A stretch of 64,000 nucleotides of DNA from Montifringilla adamsi (Eukaryota > Chordata > Aves > Passeriformes > Passeridae). The notes under the pieces are model-generated. The model saw nothing but the letters and a program-made list of their open reading frames with translations, did not search any database and was not told where the DNA came from. Positions 41,298 through 54,364 of this stretch are shown in pieces. The first letter of the stretch is position 1. The number at the start of each line of letters is the position of its first letter. The position numbers and the translations under genes are program-made. Where the stretch lies: assembly GCA_017590115.1 (NCBI GenBank), contig JAGGNK010013558.1:18308574-18372573 (forward strand). The letters are read 5' to 3'.

Positions 41298-41475
41298 CAT
41301 ATAATCCCAGAATGGTTTGGGTTGGAGGGACCTCACTGATGATTTCATCCCAACCCCTGCCACGGGCAGGAATGCCACCCCCACACCAGGTTACTCAGGG
41401 CTCTGTCTAACCTGGCCTTGAACACTCCCAGAGCTGGAGCATCCACATCCCCTCTGGACTAAAGTCCTTCTTCCC
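41298..41475 (-). mobile_element. CR1 LINE 3' end fragment
   Basis: TCATATAATCCCAGAATGGT then TTGGGTTGGAGGGACCTCAC, then CAACCCCTGCCACGGGCAGG, ACCAGGTTACTCAGGG, AACCTGGCCTTGAACACTCC and GAGCATCCACATCCCCTCTG is antisense CR1. Similarity stops near 41475, and the following CCTTCTTCCCTGCTCCCTTC is pyrimidine-rich and unassigned. Confidence 0.93.
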
Positions 41476-42370
41476 TGCTCCCTTCCCTATTCCCTTTTCT
41501 GCTGGAATCAAGGGGATATTCAGCACAGGTGCAGACAAAACCCCAGAAACCCATGCAGGAATCTGCCCTGCTGCCTTCAGCCTCTGGCTGTGTTCACCCT
41601 CAGGCACATTTACCTCCCATTTCCTTCTGACTCCCCCTCTATAGATCCCTTCTCTGTTACCTTCTTTTTCTTAAGATTCCAATCAATTTGGGAGAAAGGG
41701 AGGAAGCCAACACATTCAGTTCCATTTCACAGCATCTCTACCCATGCAGCTTTATTTACTTGCCTGATGAACAAATTGACTCCATTTATCAAGCTTATTC
41801 CTGTTTTGTCAATAATGTCTCAGGCCTGTGTTATGTCACAGTCGGATGTTTGTGCTGCCTGTTCCGTTCCAGCATGAACCAACAACTTCAACTCACCGTT
41901 CCCAATTAAGAGAGTTTAACAAACACAGCCTTGCCAGCTGAAAGAACTGAAAGCCTCAAGTGTGGATTAATTCCCTAGCAAAAGGTGCAGAACTCCCAAC
42001 TCCCACTTCTCTAACTTTGGCAGTATGGATTTAAGGAATGGATTGTAAGTCAGAGGAGAGAATTTGGGCTGCCTGAAAAGTCAATGGCAAAACTCCCCCT
42101 GGCTTGAACAGGACAAGAATTCTATCTGGAGAGAGTGCTTTCGAAACACTCCAACACTCCAACACATGAAGAGTACTTCATGAAAAATGTGCTGTATTAA
42201 AGATTTGAGAGAAAAAAAAATTCTTTATAGAGCTCTATTATCTGCACTGGTATCCTAATAACAGGAGCAAAAGCATTAACAGCATCCTCCACTTCATTTC
42301 ACAGTTCTTTGTAAAACGCAACCAAAAAAGCCCCATGTCATTATCCTGGGAAAGGGTATTTTCACATATT

Positions 42371-42436
42371 CATAGAATCACAGAATGATTGGGGTTGAAG
42401 GGACCTTAAAGGTCATTTTGTTCCAACCCACTATGA
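42371..42436 (-). mobile_element. CR1 LINE 3' end fragment next to a MEGF11 exon
   Basis: TCATAGAATCACAGAATGAT then GGGGTTGAAGGGACCTTAAA and GGTCATTTTGTTCCAACCC is a short antisense CR1 terminus. It lies about 135 bases beyond the donor of the EGF exon, inside the intron, and is inserted in the same orientation as the gene. Confidence 0.9.
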
Positions 42437-42564
42437 GCTCTTACAAAATAACCAGCAGACAACGCTCATTTTTCCATTCAAATCATCCAAGTTCTAAGGC
42501 CACTGCTTTATAATACCTGGTTTTTAACAGCAGAACATATTTTAATCATATTTTGGTATCTTTA

Positions 42565-42699
<135 letters not shown>

Positions 42700-43555
42700 T
42701 TAAGTGGTTGCTAAACATACCCTAAACAATGCCTTAGAGAGCAATATTTTGTTTAAAAATATTAAGCAAAAATATTAAACAAAACAAACACACAAAAAAT
42801 AATTACTCACAAGATTTAATTATTGCTAAGTGACCAAAATAAAATATAGGTCTCTTGACAGCAATAAATTCATTTGTCACTTCAGCCCTGTAATGAAAAA
42901 CTCACACAGCAGAAATTCCTTTGGTTAGCAGTTTTGCTTCATAATAAAGTTTTTACCAAACTGACATTTATTATTATTATATTACAGAACAGCAGCTTCT
43001 TATATCACACTCAAATTGCAACTGCTCATAAGACAAAATGGAGCCCAGTCTTGAAAGTATATTCAGATCCAAAATAGATTTCATTTAAAAAACAGCTCCA
43101 GGAAAATAAATAATTTTACTCCATGATGCAGTGGCTGTAAGTGCATTTTTGTCTTTTCAAGGTCAGCCAGTTTTCCATAACTACAGCTCTTGGTGTCACT
43201 GGTATAATATTGGAAGTTCAATATCCTCAAGTTCAAACCAAGACAAACAGGCTGGCTGAGGAACAGCTCAAAGTTTTTAGAACTCCCTTTCCTGTGCTGT
43301 TTCAGTGTCTGACAGTTTCCAGTGTGTGCTCATCACATACTAAAGAACCTGGAGAGCACTGAATAACTGATTTAAAGACTGAACTTTGTTGCTTACTACC
43401 TTGTTTCCATTTTACCACTGAGGACACTGCCAAAAACTCCTTGTGTCAGAGATTCAGATTGGATGGTTAAGCTGGAACACATCATTTCCATCTAGACCAT
43501 CATGCATGAGTTATTAAAAGCATGAAGCAGTGGCAATGAGGTCACTGTACTAAAC

Positions 43556-43606
43556 TGTATGTACATATATATAAAATACACTATATAGATCATATATAAT
43601 CTATGG
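43556..43606. repeat. TA-rich microsatellite-like stretch
   Basis: TGTATGTACATATATATAAA and the following CACTATATAGATCATATATA form a low-complexity TA/CA-rich stretch about 1 kb upstream of the EGF exon in gene direction. No longer unit is visible. Confidence 0.7.
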
Positions 43607-46600
43607 CTGTATATCCTGTGTTTTTATATCAGATGGGAAACGTGGGTAATGAGTTTATTTAACCAAGAACTGCCTGAAGCTGGACTACAAAAGGGTTATC
43701 CCAAAGATAATTCCTTCCTGTTTAAACCAAGGCTAGCAAAGCTGATTTGGGAAGTAGCTTTGGGGTGCTGTAGTGAAAATGGAGCTGAATCACCCAATTC
43801 TTTTGAAATCAGCCAGCAAAGCTTCTGGAAGTTTCCCTGATCTGCAGGTGGAATGAGAGCTGGAGCCCTTTCAGTTCCCAGATCCCTCCGGCACCAAAAA
43901 TTCTCCACCTCTGCCTTGTCACTTTGAATGACTCCTGCTGCACCTGACACTGGCTGGACTCCCAGACTGGATGACACCTTGGACCCAGGCTGCCATCAAA
44001 GCTCATGGAAACATTTTTCTAGCTATTCTCTGGTTGGGTCATTGCAGACAAAAGCCATTGAGCTGTTCACAAAATACTGAAATCCAACATCAAAATGCAG
44101 GTGAATTTAGAATAATCCTGTGGGACAAACTTTCCTGCTCTTTATCCAGCAGATCCCACGTGACCAGTGATTAGAACGCTGCCTCGTTAAAATGACTGCA
44201 AGATCTTTCTAAATTAATCATTTCCTTTCTACGTTTGCTGCATGTCAAAAATGCAATTTATTCTTATTCCATATCTTGTGTTTAGACAGTATTGCAGTGG
44301 GCATGAAATATTCATAGCTAATCTCTAGTCACTAATTGTCCTAATCTTTTGTGCATTTATTTTACTCGAGTTAGGCTTTCTGGAGACAGTGAAGCATCCT
44401 ACTCTACAGCTGTGGGATGAAATTCAGGACAGGATATTAGATAAACAGGATAGCCCAATAAAAATATACACACCTTCCAACAATCATTTGAAAACGGCTG
44501 GTTATCCAGAACAGGGAGAAGTTCACATATAGAACAGTCACAAACTCACAGGTTTTTATTCAAACTACAGTGTGCTAAAAGATATAGGATATGCTGGGAT
44601 AGGGATACCTTCGGAACTGTGTGCTGCACAGTTTTGGCTGAGAGCACATTTCTCATTGATGTGACATCCTAGTTTCATAAGAGACGTGGAAGTCAAAACT
44701 GAGATTTTGCTGTTGCCTGTATGGACATTTGCAATAATAAATCACTCTAACATGTAAAATGTACAGCACTTTTTACCCTTTTAACTCGGCCACCTTCTCA
44801 CCTCAAGGCAAACATTGTGAGTAAGAAGGTTCATGGGGGACTGGTTCTTTTCTCTTCCAAATAACAGAACTCCTGCACATTACTGCTCTAAATTTAGTTA
44901 ATTTCCACACAAATTTATCACACCTCAACTATGTTAACATAAATATGAAATAATAGTAACTAATTAAGCAATGAAGTCTCCCTGATCTCTTGTCTAGCTG
45001 CAGTCCTATGGGAAGAGTGCAATGTGAGACTTAGCAGCAAGACTCAAGAGAGAACTCCTCATTCTAAAGCACTCAGTCACACAAAAAATAATAAAAAATA
45101 TATTATAAAGAACTGTATCCTTGTTTTCAGGTGTTCTGAAGTCCCACATTGCTGAAAATGATGATGTTTAATGAGCAATTAAAGACTCAAGTAAGGTGAA
45201 GATGCTTCTTGGAACCGTGGGCTCTCTCATCTCTGGTTGATTAATTGCTAAACAAGTAGCTGTGAGCTCAGAGCTCACTAGTGACTAATTCCAAATGTGG
45301 GGGTCACAGAAAACCCCCTTTTTTAAACAGAGACGCTTTGACAGAAGTAGTTTTATTTAAAGTGGCAAACAATCAGACTCCTGCACTGACTGATTCAAAT
45401 CAGGCTTATAAAGGTCATATTAGGGTACGGCTCTGAAGTTTTACCATAGCAAATAAAATTTTGAATTTCTCCTATAAAAGGGAAGTCTTGCCTTGCTCAA
45501 GTCTTTAGAGTTTAAATTAATTTTTCATTCTATTAACATTCAACATAATAGGATACAATGGTCCCCAAGGCATTCTTCATAATACACTTTGTACAGTGGT
45601 TTGCAAATGATCCTACTAGTTAATGGAACTATAAAAATTACTTGCACATAAAGGTCAAGAAAAATAAAGATAAGTATATACTTTCTGACACTGTCCTGTT
45701 CAACACTCAGCTAAAGGCCCCTGGAGTAAAGAAAACTTGTCCTAATGCAAGGAATATAATTCCTCCCAGTATAATAGCCCAAGCACTTCAACCTTTGGAA
45801 TTCCAGACTTTTTAAGTCTGCATTTTCCCTCGACCACTTCACTTGAGCAATCCAGCACCTCATTGATCAGTGTGTTATTAGCATTCTTGGCATGAGTTTG
45901 ACATCAGTTTGTAGCTTGATTCAGCCTGGTAATAAAATGACCTACATCAAAGCCCTGCCAAAATGCCATCTTTGTCGCAATGTGTTTAGCATGAGTTATT
46001 TGCCCACATTCAAGGTTACACAGCAACTGCTCCTTATCATGCAATAAAGGCAACAAAAGGGTTCTGTAACAATCCATTTGATGCTTATCACTTACTTTAT
46101 AATTACAGACTGGGCTTTTTTTAGCATATAAGGTCAATCCTCAGGGAAATAGACCTAAAGATTAAACTCTTTTCACACCTGAAATGGCTGCACTGAGGAA
46201 TGGATGTTAGAGAAATGGATTCCTCTAACACTAGTACTTATTCTTTAATTGTTGTCGAGAATTTGAATTCAGATATGATAAATGGTTTGTCTATGTCCCC
46301 TCTCCACAAAGGTGTGAAGTGGCCAGAATATTGCAATGAGGAAAAGAGCTCAGTGGAGCAGACTGCAGAATATTTCCACTGCAGAGTTCCTTCAGCAAAG
46401 GGGCACCACAGGGAGTTCATCCTAGAAAAAAGCAGGGATGGAGAGATTGCTCTCTCTTCCCTGATGCTGCATTCCTCTGTATGGACCCAAATTATGATGT
46501 TGCAGGGTTTAACTTTGTTGTTACACCCTCTGTGCCACCCTGCTTATCACATTATCCACCCACTGACCGCTGGCACCCACTGAGCTCCACAATCAGCCTC

Positions 46601-49600
46601 TCTCCCAGAGGCTGAGATGCATTTAGGGAAGAGTTTCATCCTAGGGGAACAAGTACGGAGTGATTAACTTGAAAAATTTTCATTATCCAAAAATATAACC
46701 TGTACATTTATTTCACAAAAGACAGAGTCACAAACAACCTGATTTGTGCTTGCACTGGAGTGTGGTAACATTTGTAGTGGTCCTTAGAACCTGTGGGAGT
46801 TCACAGCTACCAACCCAGCAACTTCCATCTGCCATTGTCCCACTTTGCTGTGCCAGAAAAGCAAAATCCCTCCAAAACAAAGATCAGGGTAATTAAAAAG
46901 TGTGAAGGACCCAGAGCAGAACAGAAATCAGGTTCCATGAGCTGTGCTTGCTCACAGCAGCGTGCGCTGCAGGAGAGCCTTGTCGGAGCATTCCGTACAC
47001 GCTGGAGTTTCCTGGGCTCTGTGGGATTCCTGCCCAGGATCATAGGGCAGCCAGGAGGTGACAGAAAGCATAAATAACTGGAGATACATTATGATAATGG
47101 AAAACATTGCTAAATGGAAATATGGACGCTGCTATGAGACACAATGAGAAATTCAGGCACTCGCCTGGAACTGCACAGAATGAACTGGTTTGTTTGGACT
47201 GCACACATGGCACAAGGTCATTGCCTCAAAATATCTTCTTTTCTCTATCTTACATCTGCCAGGTTTTCTTCACTATACACTAATATTGCCCAAACTCTGA
47301 CCAATTTAATTTATTTTCTGTGAACCAATGATAAACCTGCATTTTTTTCTTTTATGTGCTGGAATTTTAACTTCAGATTATTTAACCAGTTTGCCCCATG
47401 TTTGGTAGTTGTTGGACTAAACAAAGCAGAAACTTAATGGAAAAAGTGATGTTCTCCTTCAATATTTAATATGTGTCCCTAAAATAATTTGGGCCATTTT
47501 AGCTCATTCCTCCATTCCCTCGTGCCACTTTTGCTAGGTGAAATAGCTGTTATCCTGTGTCTAGTGGTTTCAGATAATGCAGCGAGGTCAAAGTAGATGA
47601 AAAAAGATGAAAAAGATTCTTGCTCCTTATCCATTAGGAATCTGTTCACTCAGGTCCTTTCTGGTGCTTCCATCTTAATGTACTGGCCTGGGTCCAGCTT
47701 GTGCTGAGTCTACAGTATCAGCCTCATTAGACAAGCCTGTAGTCAGCTTTTGGCTGTGCTCAGGAAAGGGAGGTTGGATAGCACAAGAAAGATTACAACA
47801 GCTAATGCATCCAGGTAGGTTTTCCTCATTCTTAGATTATTGCTTATTTGTGCAATGGATGATTTCCTCCCTAAATCACTGACTTTCCATCAGGAATCAA
47901 GCTGATTTGATGGTTTCCTGGATAATTGCTTCAATGAAGTGGGATAATAGCTCTTTGCATTGCTTAATGTCTATTTCTGTGGTCATCACTCAGGATACAT
48001 CCATTAATTTATCACCTTGGAAAGCACTTTCATGCAAGGTTTAACAACTTCCAAAGATGAAGAGATCTCAAAACCTGCTCAGGCTTTGAGGAATTTATTG
48101 TTTCAGTGCATAGCAACCCTTCTTTTTCATCTTCCCATGAAAGTACCAGTGAAAAACACAAACCCAAAGAGATCAATGTGAGCAAAGGAAAGATGAGACT
48201 GATGCAGAGCAGATAACATCAGTGGGTCACAAGATCAGCTCCTTTTCCTGTAGGTGCAATTCCAGCACTTCTTTTGCAGGTTTGGAATTAGACACTCTGC
48301 ATCAATGCAATCAGAACAGAATCAATGGTCTTTTTGTTGTCAGGGACATGGGGATCTCTGACCATTGCCTCAGTGAGGTATTGATCTGTTCCGGGTTGTG
48401 TTATCCTCAGTCTTGACACCCAGCCAAAGCTCAGGGATTAGGCCAGACATGACTTGTGGATGTTTGAAGTAAAGGAACTGTGGAGATTCATTTTGAGGAT
48501 TTTGTCTTTTCCCAAGAGCAGAATTTGACATGTGTCAGTGCCATCACTGACAACAGATGAGTAAATCCCTGTATCCATTTGCTGGGACATGAAGATTTGT
48601 TAATAAGCATAAACTCCATGGTAGTTTTTTACCCTTTCTATCAGCAGGTAAATAACAGCCTGGGGTTCTGATCACTGTCGAGGTGAACGCAGAACCTTCC
48701 ACATTCTTGAGTGTCCCAGGCTTGTGACATGGACTAGTTTAGGGGTCCTGGAATAATTCCATCCAGATCTCAATGTTGAGATTTCAAGGGCCCTTCAGTA
48801 GGAATGCTCACAGTTTACTGTCACTTGAGGAGCTGGCACTGATGAGAACCTCCTTCAGTCCACACTGCAATCTGTTGCTTTAGGCCTTACTCTAGGGAGT
48901 GAATAGGGAAGTAAACTGTGCCAGGGGAAGGGCAGGGTAGGGAAGAGACTATCACTTGTTCTGTGTGCCCTGAGACTGGTGGGGCACAGTTTGGAATCCC
49001 AGTCTGGCTGGTTCTGAGGAGCAGCTGAGCTGGAGCAGCACATCCCTGAGACAGGAATGGCATCGCATCACTGACCATAAAATAGTGACAGTGACAGAGA
49101 AGTTTAGAGCCTGCAAAAGGAGAGGTCGGGGAAATCACACATTTAACGGAGTTCTTGTGGCATTTTGATGCCCCATTGGTTTCATCTGCTCTGGTGGAGA
49201 GAGGGAATGGGAGATAGCACTGACCATTTAGTGCTGTCTGAGCAAGAGCTGCAGAGCAGCCTCCTCATAGCAGCAAATGCCAGAGAGCACGACTGGGGTC
49301 AGGAAGCTGAACTCTGTTGTACCTTTGGCTGTGTTAATAAAAAGTGCAGGAGTTGAAGGCACAAAAAGGGATGGTAGAAAGGCACTGAGGGACTCTGAGC
49401 ACTTGAGTGCATCTGCCCTGCAAAGTGGATAGTTTACAGGGCTGGGTAAGAGCAGACTGATCCATTAGTCTGGAGATAAAGTCACAGCTCAGCCCCAGCC
49501 AATGAATTGGGCACAAAGGCAGGAGGGGGTTCAGTATATGAAGGAGGCAAATCCTGCAAGAAAGACAATGCCTGATCCAAACAGCTCTTGACTAACTCAC

Positions 49601-50425
49601 ACCTCAGACCAAGGTTAGACACATCCACACAGGGACTCCTGCTCAGCCCCAGGGCTCCACAGGAATAAGGGCACACCAAGAGGCTGGGCTTGACCTTGGG
49701 GCAAAGAGAGAAATTCCTCCTTCTGGTGAAATCCTGACCCTCTAAGGTGAGTCACACTCCCAAATCCCTTACCACTTTGTTGAGCATTAGGATTTTTCCT
49801 TTTGTTCCTTTCTTTCATGGAATTTTGTCCCAGCTGTTGCTGAGACGATAATAACCAGTATCTAAGACAGATGAAAGAAATGGCCAAGGTAGGAGAAGGG
49901 TGCAGCTGCTGATCTCTTACCTGGGAGGTGTTCTCTTCTGTCAGATCGATGGGGAGACAGGCTGTGGTCATTGTGGGGAGAATTCACCACAACTGTGAGG
50001 CTCCATCTCCTGCTGTCTCCTACACTGAGTGAAGCTTTGCTTGTGGGAGTAGCCATTGCACTGGAACCTTATTAACACCCTTTCTCACTAAAAAAAGGAC
50101 CCTCACCATCTCAGGCGCCTCAGGGGAAACTCCTTTCCTCCTCCAGAGGAGCCTCTCCCAGCCGTGTTCAGGATCTCAGCTGCCGCTGCCCAGCCCTGCC
50201 ATTTCTCTGCCACTGCTCCGGGTTTTTCGGGTTTTACACTACCTGCCAGACACCCCACAGCTCCTGCTACAGCTGCAGAGTTTCTGATACATTTCCTGTG
50301 CTACTCTGGGGTCTGCCCATCCCCGCTCTCCCAGCTCTGCTCCGAGCTCGCTGCCGCAGCCCATTTCACCATCCATCCCACCCGCCATCCGCGCGTGAGG
50401 GAGAAACGCGGCCGAGCCCGCGCCA

Positions 50426-50444
50426 CAGCGCCCCCTGCAGGCTC
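50426..50444 (-). promoter_or_regulatory. CTCF-like motif 1
   Basis: Read on the minus strand, this contains CCTGCAGGGGGCGCTG. It agrees with the vertebrate CTCF core consensus CCASYAGRKGGCRSYR at 15 of 16 positions by my count, the exception being T for A at position 3. It lies inside the CpG island, 58 bases from a second copy in the same direction. Binding is inferred only. Confidence 0.6.
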
Positions 50445-50483
50445 GGCGGAACCGCCGCCCCACCCTGCCCGGCCGGGAGCCGG

Positions 50484-50504
50484 CAGCGCCCCCTGTGGCT
50501 GCGG
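50484..50504 (-). promoter_or_regulatory. CTCF-like motif 2
   Basis: The minus strand reads GCCACAGGGGGCGCTG, sharing the AGGGGGCGCTG core with the site at 50426 in the same direction. The left half seems to be one base short relative to the consensus, so the ungapped match is poorer, about 13 of 16. The two sites share a 12-base core and may reflect a local duplication. Confidence 0.4.
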
Positions 50505-53500
50505 CCGGAACTGCAGCGAAGGGGAAGCGCCGCGGCGGGAGCGGCTGGACGGCGTTTGCGCTCTGTTTGCTGCTGCTGGTTTCCTTGGCACAGGAAAGAA
50601 CTGCTCTTCCTCTGCCCATCTCCTTGCCTGAGAGCCCTGCAGTTTCAAAGTTGTAATAATTCTGAGGGAAAGGGGTCATGTTCTCTGATCCAAGGGAGGT
50701 TCCTGTCTTGATTGGCAGACACCAAGACGGTTTTAAGGCTCAGTCTTTCTCATTGCCTTCACAGAAAGTGAATTGGAGCGCAGAGAGAACTCATCAGGGA
50801 TCAGCTAAATATTGATGATAGTTGATCCTTTGAGGCCCGCAACCAATTTTATGCATTTTCTGTCATCGCTTCAAGTAGAAATAATCATTGTATTCTGCCA
50901 TGTTGAGAGGAATGAGTTACACTCAGATCAATTCTGCTGATCAATGTTCTAATACAATATTATTCTGTGGGACAATTTCAGCATTTAACATTTTCTGGTA
51001 AATGATTTCCCATTGCCTCACTCAGGGTTCAAAACAATCATTAGCACTAGTTCAAACTGTTAATGAGGTTAAGGGAGATCCTGAATCAGCAGAGCAGAAT
51101 CTGTGACCCTGGAAAGCTTTTTGCCTCCTGTGCCCTCTGTCTACTCCTTCCATTTTGGTAAATTGACCAACTCTTCCCAGCAATTTGTAGGAAATACATT
51201 TTCACTTGTTAATTTTCTACTGGAACTTGATTCATCCAACCAACAAACTTAATTTGTCTGCAAATTGTGCTCTGTGTGGCACCTTCAGAAAGAGCAGCAC
51301 TATCTTGTTCTAAGCAACGCAGAAATACTAACATTTACTCTTGGCATGCTCCTTCATTCTCTCTGTACACAGCCTAGGAGACCTCACTCCAGCAAAACCA
51401 AATGCAGTCAAATAGGCTTTGCCTGCAGGAAGCTCCAGGTTTTTTTGAGGACAGAAGTACCAAAACCAGTGAAAGCTTTCCCCAGTCATTCCATTCTTAA
51501 CTTCAGGGGATTTCTTTGTTGTTGCCTGAGGAAATTAAATTCTTGACAGGTTGGGAATAGAGGAGAAGCTTGTACCTAAGATCCCTAGCTCTTCCAGCTT
51601 TTGTGCCAGTCTCTGGAGCAGCAGCCAGACCTAGCAGAAGAAGAGGAAAGCATAACCTGACCTATCAAACCACCTGTGAGGGCACCAAACCAGACCCAGT
51701 ACAGAGGCAGGAATGCCCATTCTCCACTCCTGGGAAACTGCCTGCAGTCTGAGCTCTCCTGGGAGTTGTGCTGGAATGGAAAATGAGCTGCCAGGTGTGA
51801 AGCACAGAGCTGCAAATTCACTAAAAGTGGTAAATCACAAACATTTCCATCACAGAAAGACTGGAGGAACTCTCAGTGCCCTGCAGGTGAGGAAGGTGAG
51901 AAGTAAATGACAGCTGGACAGGTGAGAGGTGTGGCAGAACTGGGTGAAACTCAACTCCTGGGGGATATTCCCAGCCTCACCACAAAAATTCCACCAGTAC
52001 AGTACCACTGCTTTGCTTCATGCCACAGCCACCCCTGCTTTCCTGCTGTGACTGTAGCAATCCAAGAGACCAGGAATTTGCAGGTTCCAACACTGGCTGA
52101 GGAGCTGTTTGATTTAAACAGTGAGACAGGAAACACATGGGAAAATGTCAAAGAAAATGAGCCATTATCAGAAAAAAACCCTCACACGTTTATAATTGGA
52201 AACATTTCTATCTGAAAATCACCTCAAAATCACAGCACTTGCATATTTTGCTGTAGGTTACCCACTCAGGGCATTGAGTGAATTTCTTTGTGTACAAATT
52301 CCATCAGCCTGTGATATATTTATTTTTAAATCTGGTAGCCTTGCTACATGTCCATAGTTCTCTGATTGCTGACTTGCCCTGAATTGTGGGTCTCATGCCA
52401 AGAAAATTCTATTTTCTGACAGCAAATGACACAGCTCTACTGCTGATTGATTTCCATAGGTAGAGAGTGTGTGCTGTGCGTTAGAGTGAGGATTGAGGCA
52501 TCAAAAATGTTGTTCCTAAAAGATCAAAAGTAGATCGATGGAGACATCTGGACTGCATGACACTTCTGGCTGTCTTTGCTAGGCAATGCAACACTTAATA
52601 AAACCAAATTACACAGATGTTCCTAGAAAACTTTCACTCCTGTAGCAAATTGAATAAACTATCGATGTTTCAAACAAAATCTTTCTTCATTCTTATTCCA
52701 AAATTTATCAAGTGAATCCAGCAACAATCCTTTCTTTGTTTCTCACCAAAACAGGATGAATATGGACAAATTTCTGAAAGCAAACCTGTCCTTGAGGCCA
52801 GGCAGAGGTCCCAGAGGGCCAACACATTTCAGATTTCATTTCAAACCAAGGCCCACGATGCAAGTGAAGGTGACCCTGCTGAAATCAAGGACAGCCTGTG
52901 CTCTGTTTGAAGATCATGCTCGTGTATAAGCTACACTAACGTTCCTGGGGATGGAATATTTAAATGCAGCCTCCTTTCACTTTTCTCACATTCAAAAGGA
53001 AACACAGCAGCGTGTTTCACAGCAGCTTTCTGAAAAGAACTGCAAAAAAGACAACACAGGAAGCTTTTTTTGTAATGATGGGGGCTGATCCTCATCTCAA
53101 GCCGCTTGTTTAAACTTCCTGTCACCAACTCCAGATTGCAGAAGTTCAGCTGATTTAGGATCAAGCCCAGTTTCTGGATGTTGAATGTCCAGAGAAACTT
53201 TCCAGTTCCTGGGATTCACACTGTGGCCTGGAGATAGAAGATGGGAGCTGGAAACAAAAGCTTTTCGCTACATTAACAGAAACTACTGAAGAGGGCTTCT
53301 GTTTATAATAAGGTAAATATGGGACAGCATTGGCAGTGTCTGATGAAAAGATAATTTTAGATGCTTTTAGTAATGCTTTTAAAAGGAATTCTATTTAAGC
53401 TGGACATTTTTCAAAACATGACACCCATGAGTGCAGGTGTGGTGACATCAGATCCAAGATCTGCACCAGAGAGTTGCTTCAGCAGAGCTCTTGTGCACAG

Positions 53501-54364
53501 CACTGCTGTACTTGAAAAGGTTCCATTTCTTCACCAGTCTCCTTATAGTGTGTTTCGTACACATTATTTTATTTTTAATCAGAAAAAAGTTTTATTTCTT
53601 TGACTCAATTTACATATTTACAGTGTAAGCTTTGTGAAGCAAGGCCATCTTCTAGTTTTGCACATGGATTCCTGGATATCACAGTAATAAAAGTAAATCA
53701 TAGCATTGAGAAAGGAAAAATCTTGATAAAAAGAAAAGTTTGAAGTTAGATAGATTGATTAAATAGTTCCTTTTTACTTACAGCATCAGAGAAAGTGAGG
53801 TTTCCAAAAGTGAATACTTATGTTAGAAATACTGAGCTTAAGATAAACTACTCAAAAATGTTTTGTGATCAAATCTGCAAAGGACTGAAGTTGCATGAAT
53901 AATCTCCCTTGGAAGTTTGAAAACCCCTCTATGAAAATGGAAAGTAAGTGCAGCACCACACAATGTGAAGGGGAATGCTGTAATCCTGACACAGAGAGGA
54001 AAAGGGAATGTCTGTAGACTCAGTTCCAAGCACATCAGGTTCTAAAGGATGGCTCCATGGCTGCTTAGAAGAGCTCTGTCCCTGATTAGCTTTGTGACAT
54101 CTGATTAATCCCCTCCCTGTACTAAGAATCATTAACAGATGCTTTTCCAGCCAACATCATTTCTTTCCCTTAGAACAATTAGGGAACCAGAAATGAAAAC
54201 TGATTTGCCAACTCACTCTATTGCAAACATAAAATTTCCATAGTGTGCCCTCTGGGCATCTTCAGTTCACTGCTATTACCCATTGTGTCCTCTCACACTC
54301 TTTTGTTTCCCTTGTCCCATAAAGAATTTCACTATCAGCAACTTCAACTGCCAGAGGGCAGAAA

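Larger units (their letters stand above)
50160..50640. promoter_or_regulatory. Small intronic CpG island
   Basis: GC content rises sharply against AT-rich flanks, and by eye about 28 CpG dinucleotides fall between 50381 and 50560, where the surrounding intron has very few. The core includes GC-box-like and GCCGCGGCGGG stretches. Open frames on both strands here reflect the lack of AT-rich stop codons, and I see no protein family in them. Retention of CpGs suggests a sequence unmethylated in the germ line, as in promoters, enhancers or insulators. It lies about 7.5 kb upstream, in MEGF11 orientation, of the first EGF exon. A plus-strand GTGAGG at about 50396 could be a splice donor, but this is weak. 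Confidence 0.75.

Noticed and set aside
41476..41600. Extension of the CR1 at 41298 further to the right
   Set aside because: The pyrimidine-rich stretch that follows did not match CR1 clearly enough to include.
50164..50679. Overlapping open frames of 115-155 codons on both strands in the CpG island
   Set aside because: High GC content removes stop codons in all frames. The predicted peptides are Ala/Pro/Arg-rich with no family resemblance, and both strands are equally open.
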